DNA of 64,000 nt from Carallia brachiata (lineage: Eukaryota; Streptophyta; Magnoliopsida; Malpighiales; Rhizophoraceae), in NCBI GenBank assembly GCA_021464245.1, contig JADCRB010000024.1, positions 181,681 through 245,680 on the forward strand, in the 5' to 3' direction. The position numbers and the translations under genes were made by a program. The notes below the pieces were generated by a model that worked only from the letters and a program-made list of their open reading frames with translations, had not been told where the DNA came from and made no database searches. Below, in pieces: positions 37,863 to 50,960 of the stretch (its first letter is position 1; every line of letters begins with the position of its first letter).

Positions 37863-40800
37863 TCCTGTCACACCAGTCTTCCTGCCATCCCGCACATGAT
37901 ACACGACAAACCAATGGGGGCCCTTTCTGAAAAATTTGCATGCTTGTGTAAACCTGCAAATCCAATACAGATCCACCACCATGAAGACAGGTTCCTTTCA
38001 GAGCTAGGAAAGCAATAACTCCTTCCAATGGAGACTTGTATAGCAAATTAATGGGGGCATCTCTCAAACCTAGTTGTCACCCAGTGCTTTTCAGAAATGA
38101 GATGAGACTTTTTCTTTAAGATATAAAATACTGGTTATAGAGAATTGGCTCTGGTTGTGTCCTTGATAATTTAATGATCCAAAAATCCTACCTGCTGAGA
38201 GCAGGAGATTACCTTAAAACCAAGTACTGCTTGATTCATCTTGTAATACCACAGCAGTGATTTTCGTTCAGTTCTCAAAGGCGAATCAAAGCCAAGTACT
38301 TTTTAGCCATTCTTATCCTACAACCTTATGTGATCTAGATATGAAATTTTCAGCACTACCCCAGGTATTCTCCAAGGAAAATAACATTTCAGACAGAAGC
38401 ATGGATAAGACAATTTTTTATATTCAGGTGGTCCGGATTCACGTTTGGTGAATCTAAAGGTAGTAAGCCAAATTACTGAATATACTAATATAAGCCCTTT
38501 TTCTCTAAAGCGGAGATTAAGACCCCCATCATAACCAAGAGATTTACATAACAACTTAATGAGATATGACATACATATATGATAGAGCAGCCTCCGCTTT
38601 TAGCTACGGTTTAATGTGTTGACATTTTTTTTTTTTTGGGGTCAAGAGTCCGGCGGTACAAGCTATTTATGCTAACAAACGTCAGCCGAAAATCAGTAAA
38701 TAGACATTGCATCTCGTCCACAAAATTAGTATATTCATTACTCCTAATCTGGGAATGGCTGTAATGAGAAATTATAGGAAGATAACAAAAGGCTTGCTTT
38801 TTAGGCATTAGGCAGAAGCAGCTAGGCAATCAACCCCACAAGCTCATGAGTTGTAGCATTCGTGGTGGAAAAGATCATGAAAGCATCAAAAGAAGCAGAA
38901 TCTTTTTTTTTTTTTTTTTGCATATATCATCTATTGATTTTTTCTTTCCATGTGAGAAGCAACAGACTAGTGCTAGCAAGCAAAAGGTGACCTCCTCGTT
39001 TTCTTTAATGGCTTTAAAACTAATGCTCCACTTCGAAGAATCTTTTAAGCAGGACAACTGCAACTCGCCATTAGAAATCCTCCAAAGCATACAAACAAGG
39101 CGAATTATAGTGCATATGGGCTCATCTGGATTCATAAAAAGCTAATGGAATTCTCTTGTGGGCCAGCAACTGCTTGCCACCTTTTATCAAATTAATTGCG
39201 CTATATAATATTTGTCTCTTTTAACAAAAATGATTGAACACACAATCAGAATAATGAGTTGTGGAGCAATGTACATGGATTGGTAGGCCATGCCAAACCT
39301 GATTGAGCTTGCTGTCCACAAGATCATCTCACAAGTCACAAGCAGAGTCTGTCAGTTAGTTATTTGAGAATAACAGCTCTTAAAATAAGGGGTACAACAA
39401 AGAGCTCCTATTGGCATTGAGGGTAGCTCAAATTTCACAATCTAAGCAGTTGTAATTCATTTCTTGATCATAAAAGACTCTATTCTTACTTTTCTTCATC
39501 CATTGCAGTTAGAGAACAAGAACTCAGCTTTCAAAGAAATCTGAGATGGATATTCCAATATCTTGGTTGCAAGTAGAGCCTAGGGCACACGACCCGGATT
39601 GCATAGACGGGAAATGTAAAAGCATTTTATAAGTGGCTCATTTCCCAGCACTCATGCCAGAAAAACGATTTGCAGCTATCATTTGGGGGCTGTAACATGT
39701 AAATAGATGTTGGAGCTCAATGGCCATCTTCTCCTGTCTCAAGGAATTTTTTTTTTTTGTTTTTTGTGGTCTTTGAAAAGAGTTATTGCTCATAAATATA
39801 CAGAGAGAGGAGAACTGTTAGGAGGAGGTGGCATTGGAACCCGTCACCTCCCACTTGAGTCTAATGCTCGTTAACTAGCTGAGCTACACCAACTGGTTTG
39901 TCTTAAGGATTTCTACCATCCGGTCTGGTCCATGAATCATTATACCTCAGGTAATCATGACCAGCCCATGAACGGCTGTTGGCTTCTCAGAATGAAAGCC
40001 GCCGTGTTTTTCTCTCCTCATTCTTTAGTCAAGTTCAAATGAAACATGAGTTTTGCAAAGTCTTCGGGGCCTCTGAAGCATTCACTTGCCATGAATCTAC
40101 ACAAACAGCATCAACTGCTGTAGTAACATTATCCCGGTACATTCATGGCCGGCTATACTTCACCTGTTAACTTTATGAACTAAGCAAAGCCATCAATGTA
40201 GCATACTATTATTCTTTTTTCTGGTATTTTGTATTATTTTCCTATCCACTGATATCTGGCAACAATGTAATAGATAGAAAAGATTATCTCAATACACGAG
40301 ACTCTCGCACTGTGAAATCTAAGAAAAGGACACACAAATAGACTAATTATGCAACTCGAACCTATGACCTCCAAAGACAATATACTAAGAAAAAACGATA
40401 AAGCCCACAATCTTCAAAACTGAATAAGAGATGAATTATTAGTCTTACTTTCTACAAGCAGCACTCATGAATACGGTAATCTTTCAAATATGTATTGGAA
40501 CATAAAAAATAGCCGTATACCAGAGGGAATAATGGTATCTGCAGAGTAATAAGAAAAATGGTGATACTCAGAAGTCCGAAACATCTCTCAATGATGGAAT
40601 TAAGAGGAGATGAGCATAGCGAGAAGGCCATAGATGACACAACACTATGATCCAAATATGAATTAAGCATTGTCTAGAAAAGCAACAAACACTTAAACCA
40701 GAGAAAATGAAAGTACATCAAGGCTTCGACTTGAAAACAAATACACCTGTGTTTAATTCATCATTCAGTAAGGAAGTAACACGAAATATTAGACATCCAA

Positions 40801-40952
40801 GACTCACTCAAAAACTTGATAGCAACAAGCTGGAACTCAGCAATTCAATTCCATTCTCACCATACATCAACAATTTGCTTCCTGAGTCTTGCTGAGGAAT
40901 GAACTCCCTGAACTATCACATAATTTACGATTTATGGACAAACATTGTGGTC
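37863..40952. other. 3'-to-3' spacer between PADRE and WLIM genes
   Basis: No gene supported. Contains an antisense SINE (39750-39898), long A/T runs (38626-38638, 38901-38919) and, near 40330-40370, an antisense B-box-like AGGTTCGAGTT that may be a second SINE relic. Confidence 0.5.
39750..39898 (-). mobile_element. tRNA-derived SINE, same family as the one at 1180
   Basis: On the minus strand: A box GGTGTAGCTCAGCTAG, then TTAACGAGCATTA and CAAGTGGGAGGT as in the 1180 copy, and B box GGGTTCCAATGCC. The T run at 39750-39758 is its poly-A tail. The flanks TGTCTCAAGGAATTT (39735-39749) and TGTCTTAAGGATTT (39899-39912) are an imperfect target duplication. Confidence 0.82.
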
Positions 40953-43531
40953 TCACTCGGCCACGGTGTCGGTCTCTTGTTTAGCATGTTCATGCTTGGC
41001 AAGTTGGCTGAAGTTCCCCTTCTCTTTGAAGAGTTGGTTGTGATGGTGTCTGCAGTAGAGCTGATGGTCATGGGCTACATAGTTTGATGGGCTGATGACG
41101 CAGCCTCCATGGCTGCACCTGAAACAAGCCTTGTGATAAGATGTGCCATCAACTGCCACCTGAAAGAATCAGAAAGTCGGTGAAACAATCATAACAGCAG
41201 TAGGATATACTTTATGATGACCTGAATGCTAAAGAGAAGGAAACTGGGCCTTAATAGCCATTCCACAGCTTAATTGCATTAGTATAGCGCTGTAAACAAA
41301 ATCTCCTCAAGAGTCGAAGAAAAGCGTATGAATGTTGTCAAAATTCACTGCATTAAGATGTCAATTGGAGCGTTACATCAGGAGAAGGTCCAAAGAAGCT
41401 TACAAAGAAGCCTAATTGCATTAATATATAAACAAAATATCCATAAGAGTCGAAGAAAAGTGTATGAATGTCGTCAAAATTCACAGCATTAAGATGTTAA
41501 ATGGAGCATTACATCCAGGAGAAGGTCAAAAGAAGCTGACAAATAATTATACGAAGTGAGATACCTTTTCAAGTGGATAAACAGTTTTCTTGCAAGTAAC
41601 ACATTTGTCTTGAGTTCCAGCAAACATACTTGAAACTTTGCTGTTACTATGGACCTGCACAATTCCATCCAAAATGCAAATCATCATAATAATCGTTCTA
41701 GTTATGAATTGGATTCTAAACACTATAATGTTTAGTTGTTCATATAATCGCACAGTAGTGAGGATTAGCTCTGTAGATACCTGATCTGCAGATCTGTCGG
41801 CTCTAACAGTTTTTGGGGTGCCTATGGACAGGAGAATGGAAAAAATAGCCCATCAATAAGCATGAACAGGCAGAAAATCGCAAGCGAAATGGACTTTTTT
41901 TTTTCCCCAGAAAAGGTCCATGTACATGAATGGACATCAGACAACAGTCTTGAGAACAATTTATATTAGCCAAATACCTTCAAAACTTTTATCCAAGCTG
42001 CCAGTCATCTTAAAGAGTTGATCGAAGTGGGGCTTGCAATACAAAACACCTTCAAAGGAGCTATAATTACTCAGCTGCAAATAATGTAAAATGTGAATTC
42101 TAAATAACAATTGAGTAGAATAAATTGATAAAACGAAAGGATAAAAAAGCCATTATAGGCATAAAGAAGACAACAATAAATGTTCTTTGTAAAGAGACTT
42201 GAGATACCCTGAGATGGCCTGCACCTTTATAGTAACAATAAAACATTTTACATTTGACACGCAAAATTCTCAACAGAAAATATTGAGCATGTATTTGCAT
42301 TTCCAGCTTTTTCTGGCTTCAAATTATTTATGCCCTTGACCGGCTACTTGACAGCGGTTTCTAACCAAGAGGCAGCAAGTTTTAGCCACGAAAAAATCCG
42401 TTTGAACAAGTTAATAGATGATGACAAGCAACAATTTGAAATGATGCCTTCAATTTCAAATCCTGAATTGTACTAAGAGTGTGCCAGTTGGTGACAAACA
42501 CAAGATACCGGGACACAGAATCATTGCTTTGCCGTTGTTCAACCCTAACACAGCAGCCATTAAGATCATGTCTCTGTACCTCATCAACCTAACAGCTATA
42601 AACCTCTCAATTAACAGCGGATATTTCTCTTGAGATCCTACGAAAGCTACCCAAAGAACAATCTCATTTTCAATTGAACTTAATCTCCAATACGCGCATT
42701 TCAATTTCAAATATGAACTCTTTCATAATGCCAAACAGCAACAACCACAGTTTCAACTAGCAGGCAATAAATTCCTTTCTTCTATTCTTAACTTTTGTCT
42801 CTTCCTTAGCTACCAACCAGGCCAACAACTAAAAGTAAAGTATTGCTTCTTAAAAGTTAACATTCAAAATCTTGGTTTGACATGATTTTTGAGCTAAGAT
42901 CTAAATTAATCCTAACCCCACCACTCCCTCCATTGGTCATATCTAGGGCCCCTCCTTCAAAATTCAAAACTGAGTATGCAGACTCAAATTTACAGCCAAA
43001 GAAAGGGACCTATCAATTATCATTAACCAACAAGGACAAAGACTATTAAATATCCTATATCACACACGCGCACGCACTGAGATGACAAAAAAAAAAAAAA
43101 GAAAAAAAAGTATAATTATCCCTTAGATACAGTTGAATTAAGGTCGACAACATCTGAAAACAACCCCTACATCAAAACATCCATAACAAGTGTAAAAACT
43201 GAGAAAAATTATGATCAAAGTGAAGAAAAACAGTAAATCACATATAAAGTTACAGAATTCAACAAAGAAAAAAGTGAAGGGTAACTGCAAGTTTCAATCT
43301 TTTTTCAATCATTATCAGCTTAATTATAAATGTATCAGTAAAATACTAAATCAATATTGATTGAAAGAATCAGGGAAGTTTGGTCTGATGTACCTTGAGG
43401 GTACCCTTACAATGGTGGCACCTGAAACAGGCCTTGTGATAGACTTTGTTGTCAGCTGTGAGCTGATCCACCAAGTACACAGTCTTCTCACATGCCTTAC
43501 ACTTCTGGGTCGTCCCTGCAAAGCTTGCCAT
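40953..43531 (-). CDS. WLIM1: Two-LIM-domain protein, WLIM1-like
   Basis: Plant CRP-type LIM protein that binds and bundles actin filaments, also reported in nuclei. Five exons: 43531-43394, 42074-41978, 41821-41781, 41654-41565, 41159-40953. Intact frame, 190 aa, the usual family size. LIM1: CKACEKTVYLVDQL, YHKACFRCHHCKGTLKLSNY, LYCKPHFDQLFK. LIM2: CVTCKKTVYPLEKVAVDG, YHKACFRCSHGGCVISPSNY, LYCRHHHNQLFKEKGNF. Zinc-binding Cys/His residues are complete in both. The linker GTPKTVRADRS is typical, and the tail is short (KHEHAKQETDTVAE), as in WLIM rather than pollen PLIM proteins. Start MASFAGTTQKC matches the family. Confidence 0.96.
41269..41545 (-). repeat. 142-bp tandem duplication in WLIM intron 4
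   Basis: TAATTGCATTAGTATA at 41271 recurs as TAATTGCATTAATATA at 41413. GAGTCGAAGAAAAG, GTATGAATGT, GTCAAAATTCAC, GCATTAAGATGT and AGGAGAAGGTC follow in the same order in both copies. The copies differ at roughly a tenth of positions by eye. Confidence 0.85.
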
Positions 43532-45701
43532 CTTAATTTTCAGTTAGATCTCCTTCTTCTTCTTCTTCTACTTCTCCTTCAACAGCCCAATAAAGAAAAA
43601 AAATTCAACTTTGAATTCTTAAACTAAACTCTCAGTGCATCTCAAAGATAAAAGAGAGCAAAAATACAAACTTGAACAAATCAGGGAGCGAATGGCTAGC
43701 GGTACCAGTGCTCTTTTTGGGTGGTACTAAAGCAGCACAAGCTGTCAGCATCAGGGCCATTTTCGTGATTTAAAGGCAGAATGGTTTTTGCTTAATTACT
43801 TGACTACCCTCTGGTTGACACTTGCCTTGGTTGTAGCCAGCGGTCGTAGACGGTAAATTTGTGTGCTAATCTTAGATTGGGATTCGGACATGTCGCGGTT
43901 ATTACGTGTTAAAATCCCTGGGACCGCTCTATCTCGAGGCGCCTGTTATGCTCTTTTAGTCGAGGATTTCTGTTCCTAATAATGGGCTGCGGCGGTTGAT
44001 TTTGAGGAATTTTAACGTAGATTATTGTGTCTTCGCTGATCCAAATACTGAGATAAAAACAATCTAAATTCAGTTATTGGTCTATGTATTTTTACGTATT
44101 TAATTCACGTTACAATTTTCTCAATTGCGCTTTGTTGATAAAATAATAAGGTGCGAGTAAAACTATGATCGTTGAATTTTAAATCAAGAATTATTACAGT
44201 TATTTACGGTAAAATCTTGTTTAGTCTCTCACTAAAAAGGCATGTTCTTTTCATAGAAAATATTGAATAACAATGAAATCAACGATTGGCCTCTGACTTG
44301 AACTTGCAAGTGGCAATAACTAAATGCCATTATATATATATAAGAGATAAGAGATAAAGACCAGTGAAATACTATTTAATATGCTAATTGGATGGATGAG
44401 TTTGATAAGTTTAAAAGCTTTTATCTTTATTTATATCTTGAAGAAAAAAAAAATATTCATATGCCAACCTGTATTGCATCTCTGCTTTAGTTTAAATAAT
44501 TGTCCAAGATTTAGCAACGTTAACTTAAAATTTTTAGGTTGACATTGCTGCCACTAAGTAGCATGTGAATCACTCAGTTGGGATTTGTCATTGGGTCCTC
44601 TGCTCCTCTTTTTCTTTGGCTTGGTTTAATTGTTGGTTAGTTGAGGGAAGGAGTTGGCAAACACAAATCGGACACATGTTACTAGTCAAAAGATTTAGTA
44701 CTGACGTTATTTGAACTATTAATTTCAAATTTAGAGTTTAAATTTTAGTTTGCTTGAAAAAAAAAAAAAAAAATCGGTGAGAGACTTTTGAATTCTCTGC
44801 TTTGTGGGTCTACTTACTACAATGATATCGCGACTCTTTTTTTTCTCGAAATATTTTTGTCATTTTATATTATTATTTTTGTCTTTTTATATCATATTCA
44901 AGCTCGACAGTGGGGGGGGGTATAGTATAAGAATCTAAGAAACAGATAGCGTAGTGTATGTGCGAGCAGCTCAGTCCAATTATGCCAACTCCATTTTCAA
45001 AAAGGCCTCCAACCTCCACTTTTCCCCCACTTTTTTTTTTTTTTTTATTTATATATGTTCTCTAATTTTTACTTTCTCCTTCGTTGTCTGTACAATGGAA
45101 GCCTTTTTGATTGTGGGATTCACAGGTGTCTTCTGATTACGAGCCACTTCGAAGATGGAGCAATTTTGATCCTGTCGTCTTCTTTTTCCTTCCCTCCAAT
45201 TGGGTACTGTGAGTTGGTGGTTTTGGGAGAGGAAAGTTTAGCCAATAGTGTTCGATTTCACATCTAATTGTTCCAAAGTCAATGCATAATAAAGAAACGA
45301 GAGATTCCGTGCAAAAAATAAAAAATAAAAAATAAAGAAACGAGATAAAATTCACGTAATTAGCTTCAATTAAAGTTGAAATTAAAATTTTATTCTCATT
45401 TTTTGTTCTTTGCAATTGTTAACTCAACAATTAGAGATAGGGGAGGTGAGGATATAAATAAGGGACTGAATTCCTACTAATGTAATTGAGTTTCACTGGC
45501 TTTAATTTTCTTCTAAGTTGAAGCCTCTTACTCTTTTTAATTCATTGTAGCTGTTAAATAGTATAAAAATCTTATATTTATGACATATAAAAATATAATA
45601 TAATTTATAATATTTTAAATTTTTTTTTTATCTGTTAAATTAATCTTTTATAGTGAATTAAAAGTTTTAAAAATCTTATTTAACAAGGTATCATAACTTA
45701 C

Positions 45702-45866
45702 TTAATTTATCCTTTTATTGGCATTTGTCATCCGACGATTTAGCCCTTCACACATTAGCCTATACTATCCTATACCGCACTATCCAGTCTGTGTACTAAA
45801 CGCACTTTTAATGACTTAATTTATCCTTTTATTGGCATTTGTCATTAGACGGTTTAGCCCTTCACA
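45702..45866. repeat. Direct repeat around an inverted MITE end
   Basis: ACTTAATTTATCCTTTTATT plus about 30 further bases (GGCATTTGTCAT..., ...TTTAGCCCTTCACA) occurs at about 45702-45753 and again at 45814-45866. Between them, 45754-45805 is the reverse complement of the left end of the adjacent MITE (45888-45939), with about four mismatches. Confidence 0.8.
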
Positions 45867-45885
45867 TATTTGCACTAGTCACTAA

Positions 45886-46922
45886 GGGTGCGTTTGGTAC
45901 ACAGATTGGATAGTGCGGTATATGATAGTATAGGCTAATATGATATAGGATATGCTAGATTACTAGCCTATATTATATTTGGATGTCATTAAATAATATA
46001 GAATAGTTATTTTATATAATGCTTGGATGATATAAGATAGAATAGTATAATATATCAAAATTACTTTTTTACCCTTAAAAATAATTGATTTACATTTACT
46101 ATTAATTTTAATCTTTTTATTAAAAATAATTAAAATTAAGCAATAAATTAATATTTATTTTACATGTTATTATACATTATACTGTTTATAATTTTTCAAT
46201 TTTGTATAAAAAAATATTTTTTAAAATTAAGTATTATTTTTATTTATATAAATAAATTTTAAAATATAAAAAAGATTAATATTTTTTTAATTTTTTGAGG
46301 AAAAATTAAATAAATTTTAAGAGATAAATTTTCAAATTTATATGAAAAAAAAGAATGAATGAGCACGAGAGAGAGGAGAGAGAGAGAGAGAGCGAGAGAG
46401 AGAGAGAGCGAGAGAGAGAGAGAGAGTGAGGAGAGAGAAAGGAAGGGAGGAAGGAAGAGAGAGAGAGGAGAGAGAAAGGAAGGGAGGAAGGAGGAGGGAG
46501 GGGAGAGAAAGGGAAGAGAGAGAGATGAGGAGTGAGAGAGCGAGAGAAGAGGGAGGAGAGAGAAAGGGAAGAGAGAGCGACAAGGATTGAGAGAGAGAAG
46601 AGGAGAGAGCGAAGGGAAGAGAGAGAAGAGGAGAGAGAAATGAATTTTTTAAATTTTATGTTAATTTTTTAAAAAATATTTAAAATTTATTTTAATTAAA
46701 ATAATATTTTAGTAAATATATAATTTATTAACACTAGTCCATAATGTGGATAGATTAGCCTATAAGAGTTAGAGAGATAGTATTATCTCATATTCATGAG
46801 ATAATAAGCCTACACTAGTCTATCCTATACCTATCTTATTAACCAACCAAACATGAGTTAAGGTGAGATAGTTGGCCACTAGTGTATCCTATTTTATTCT
46901 ATCTCTTCAAACAAACGCACCC
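45886..46922. mobile_element. PIF/Harbinger (Tourist)-like MITE, about 1.04 kb
   Basis: Begins GGGTGCGTTTGG and ends with its inverse; 11 terminal bases (GGGTGCGTTTG) match exactly. It is flanked by TAA on both sides (45883-45885, 46923-46925), the 3-bp target typical of PIF/Harbinger. Subterminal regions also pair loosely (TAGCCTATA... near both ends). No transposase coding. The interior contains a large GA-rich tract. Confidence 0.82.
46361..46640 (+). repeat. GA-rich microsatellite inside the MITE
   Basis: About 280 bp of GAGA with GGAAGGGAGGAAGG interruptions, purine only on the plus strand. The open frame it gives on the minus strand (Ser/Leu/Pro) is an artefact of the repeat. Confidence 0.9.
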
Positions 46923-48245
46923 TAAATGGTTTAGCCCTTTCCGTATACAAAGAGTGCTATAGAGTATAAAAATTTCTTATTAATAAAATATAAAAATCTA
47001 ACATCATATATGATTTATAATACTCTTAATTTCTTCACTAACTCAAACTTTTAGGTAGATTTGAAAAAAATAAAAAATCTTATTTGACAATTATGGCTTA
47101 ATTTAATAATTTTGTCTTTATATATAATTTTTTTTTATGAAGAAGTCTCTTTCAACAAAATTTCAAATTGCCAATATTTACTAACTACAATTAAAACAAG
47201 AAATAGAATTTTTTTTTAACAGCAAAAAAAGATGCATCATTGTTCTATGGGTTAAAGCTGGGTCTTTTACCCGTTGCATCCTCATTCAATTTCTATTATA
47301 GGAAAAAACCACTACTCAATCACTATTACACTTGAAATAGACCTCTCTCACGCTTCATATTAGTGTTAACAAAACATGAACTCAATATTGCACCTTAACT
47401 AAAAAATCACCCTTTATTTGGAAATGAGCAGGGAGTTAAAGCCGAACTAATGAGAAAGACAACACATCAGATCACTAGAAAGCTACTACCTTGAGTGATA
47501 AGAAGAAATAGATTTTAAAATTTGAAAACGAGATCATTCATCTAATCCAAGCAAATCTCAACTTCATCTCTACTGTCAACCATGGCAATTGACAACTGAT
47601 TGCTTTGCAATAGCCAAGACACCGCGCGATTCCAAAATGTGAAAACGACAACCTATAATGGGTTCGGTTGATGTTTACAGACTGGTCTTATATCAGCAAA
47701 TCTCCCTAAATTTTTCTTCGCCCTAATGTTTTTTCTTCCTTCCGCATGGACTTGTTGACAATTCAATGTCCCATTGGTTTAGCCTTTCGGCCGACTTTGA
47801 ACCGAAATCTAGGTTTTGTCCCTACAATTGAACCCAACTTTTCCCTAATCTTTCATTCCAGTTGACAACAAGGATTTAGAATACCTGAGGTGGCCATGGA
47901 GAGCATTTCCAATGCATATACATCATAATTTTCACCTTCTAGAACCAACACAATGGTGCCACTAGATCCAATAGACCTCTCTTACATGTTTTGTAGCTTT
48001 TCAACCAGAAATAAAGCAAACCAAAACAACAAAAAAACAAAAAATCACATGTACATCCATCCAAGTATAGGGCGGAAAAAAGTGAGTCCTTCCCTATACA
48101 AAGGCACGGTTATTTCAGAAGAGTATCAAAGACAAACTTCAAATAAAGACTGGTACTTAGTGGATGCCAAAAAAAAAAAAAAAGCTGCTTGGAAGGAAAG
48201 CATTTTATTACAACACAACTGTTCTGGTTATTTGTAATGAGGTTC

Positions 48246-50063
48246 TCATCTTGCTTGTTCCTAGCTTCTTCCCGCATTACTGCTCTGACGTAAATTTCAT
48301 AGCAACAGCCTGATGCAAATATAAGATCAAATCAAATAAGAAACCATAATAGAATACTGCAATTCTTGAATGTGATCCTGTGCTACCCACATTCTGTGAT
48401 TGGTAATATACTATTTCATCGCCAAGCACAAAAACAAGGAGCTTCTGAAGGAAAACATTATTCAAATTTGAATCTGAAAGCTAAGGATAGGTCCTTAAAG
48501 CAATATGTGTGATGCAAGAAGAGTAGAGAGTCCTTTAACTTAAGAGAAATACGCCCATGCAAGATTTTGTGTCTGTGGAATAATGGAGCTACCAACAAGA
48601 ATTCTCCGCCATAAAAAGGAGGGAGTTCCCCTTCCCACAAAGATCCAAAAAGAAAGGGGAAAACTAAATGTTAAAAAGCTGAAAAAAGGGAATCCAAAGG
48701 AATAAGCTTGTCGAGAGAAAAGAGCTTAGATGGAAGGGTTTTCAAAACATCATTAAAAGCCAACAATTTCCGAGCTTTCACTATATGTATGGAAGGTAGC
48801 AAGTAGTGATGCCCTGGTGGTGATAACCAGTTGACCCTACCAGTCAAAAAGATTAAGTTTCTACTTCTTGCTTGAAACCATAAAAATTTAATGTAAACAA
48901 CGGGCAAAATTTTGATAGCAGATAGCTTCAGATTGTTGCATTTCTTTATACATATTCTCACTAGATTTACAATCATCTTGTTTCACACGAAAATCACATA
49001 TGCTTGTCCTCTTTCTGTAATCTCTAACCATGGAATTTCCCAGGGGAAATGTTTTCTCACTAACTATGATTGGTCTTAGGAAAAAACCACAATCAAATAT
49101 TACAGATGGAGAAATAATAGGGGAAATCAGTATAGAAAGCAAAGAGATGAATTCAAATAAACCACCATCTTCAATATATCGCAAAGGCACCAACTTACTA
49201 GCCACAACAGCAATTGTCAGAACGTCTCCAACTCTTTTGAGCGTTCGCACACTCTTCTTATGAGATTTGAATCGCTTAATTGCCGGGTCTTCTACTAAGA
49301 GCTGCAAGGTAAACAAATTTAGCAGAACATGATGCACATGCAAATCCCAGTACGTTATGTAACAAGTACACTTGCATTGCCCTTCAGTCAGCTACAATGT
49401 AATTAACTTTCAAAAGCTACTTCCTGTTTTCCCCTTTATTCAGATTTTAAGCATTGCAGAGGAATGATTAATTGTTTAAGCCTCTCTCAAATGCCCAAAA
49501 TGAAGAATAAAAAAATTAGGTTTCTGCTAATAAAATCAATACAGAAGCAGCAAAAACCCGGACCCGGAAAATCCATTACATCAAGCACTCCTCTACCCAG
49601 TTATTTCCACACAAAAACCCATTTCAGTAAGATGTAAAGATAAGAAAAAACGAAACCAACTGAAGAATAATTGCAAACTGATTACTGGTCCACCAAAAGT
49701 AAATCAAACAGCTAATCAATCATCAACCCTTCTATTCCCCCCCCCCCCCCCCAACCCCAAAAGACACCCAAAACAGAAAGAGAACCAAGAAAGCTCACAG
49801 CTTTCTCGCGAGGCCCTGGCTCGACGTGAAACCCACGATGCGAAAGAGAGAGACCGCCCACCTCCGCCCTCTGTAATGGCTTTTTGTATGCAATGAATAA
49901 TTTCAAAAACACAGAAGAAAACAATATTAATTACTGTATGGATTTGATAATTATAAACATTTATTACACACTTACATACAGATGGGCACGCGTAGAAGAA
50001 GAATACCTGAGGGTGAGATCGCAAGTAGGAAGAAATGGTGGAATTTCTCACAAGGAAAGCCAT
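48246..50063 (-). CDS. Small conserved plant protein, about 74 aa, likely mitochondrial/membrane; frameshifted near its end
   Basis: Three exons: 50063-50007, 49301-49199, 48309-48246. The protein begins MAFLVRNSTISSYLRS, a presequence-like start, then LLVEDPAIKRFKSHKKSVRTLKR, a hydrophobic VGDVLTIAVVAS stretch, and CCYEIYVRAVMREEAR. I recognise the pattern as a short conserved plant family of unknown function but cannot name it securely. The raw frame runs past the polyadenylation signal AATAAA. One missing A near 48258-48259 would restore KQAR and a stop at 48246. Without it the product is elongated into the 3' region. Exon 1 and intron 1 are duplicated at 16776-17412. Confidence 0.65.
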
Positions 50064-50389
50064 CTCTTTTTCTTTTTTTTTCGTTTTGGTTCTTTCTTTT
50101 TCCTCTCTATTTTCCCTTGTTCTTCTTCTTCTCGAAGAGGGGAAGGCGACAGAGAGATCAAAGTGGTCGCTGAGTTTGCAGAGATTCTCTTCCCCCACTA
50201 GTCGCGGGCAGCACAGGTCCCAGACTATTTAATAATTTATTTATTATTTTTTCGGATCCTTTGTACTACCATTGCCTGCCTACTCAATTTTTAAAGAGTT
50301 GTCAATTTTTATTTATTTATTTATTTATTTTTTTATGTTTGTTATTTATTGAAATTTTGTATTTATTTTTTTATAAGAATAAAAAAGTA

Positions 50390-50960
50390 GATAGAAAAAA
50401 GATAATGAGAGAAATGATAAAATGAATATGAATAGAGAGTGAAAGAGGACAAAAATGAGTAGTAAAGAGAGTAAGTAGAGAGAGAAAAGAGAGAGATGAT
50501 AGAGAAAAAACGAGTAAAAAATGATATAGAGAGAAAAATAAGACAGAGAGCAGAGAAAGAATAAGTCGAGAGATTGGTAAAGTGAGAAAAGGGAGAGAGA
50601 GTGTGGGTAGAGAGAGAATGAGTAGAGAGATGACATAGAGAGAATGAGTAGAAAAAATGGTAGAGAGTGAAAAATGAGAGAGATGGTAGAGAGAAAATGA
50701 GTATACACACTAGTAAAACGAGAAAAAAGAGAGAGTATTAGTAAAGAGAGAATGAGTAGAGAGACTGGTAGAGAGAGAAATTGAGAGAGAAAGGGTAAAG
50801 AGGGAATGAAGAGAGAGAATGATAAAGAGAGAAAAATGAGTGAGAGAGTAGAGAAAAAATGAGTAGAGAGATAGTAGAGAGATGCTAGAGATAGAAAAGG
50901 AGAGGAAAGATTAGAGGAGAAAATAGAGAGGGATAGAGAGAGGATAAGTAGAGAGAGATT
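50390..50960 (+). repeat. Long degenerate GA-rich tract
   Basis: About 570 bp of GAGA/GTAGAGAGA/AATGAGTAGAGAG variants. It encodes only low-complexity Ser/Leu/Phe/Tyr frames on the minus strand, which are not genes. Confidence 0.85.

Larger units (their letters stand above)
43532..48245. other. Intergenic region between WLIM and the 74-aa gene
   Basis: Starts with the WLIM leader/promoter (to about 43780). No other gene supported. AT-rich, with a G8 run near 44912 and the PIF/Harbinger-like MITE and its satellite pieces at 45700-46925. Confidence 0.5.

Noticed and set aside
46338..46583. Ser/Leu/Pro-rich minus-strand open frame
   Set aside because: Product of the GA microsatellite, not a gene.
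50346..50710. Two overlapping 115-120 codon minus-strand frames
   Set aside because: Translation of a degenerate GA tract; Ser/Leu/Phe/Tyr only.
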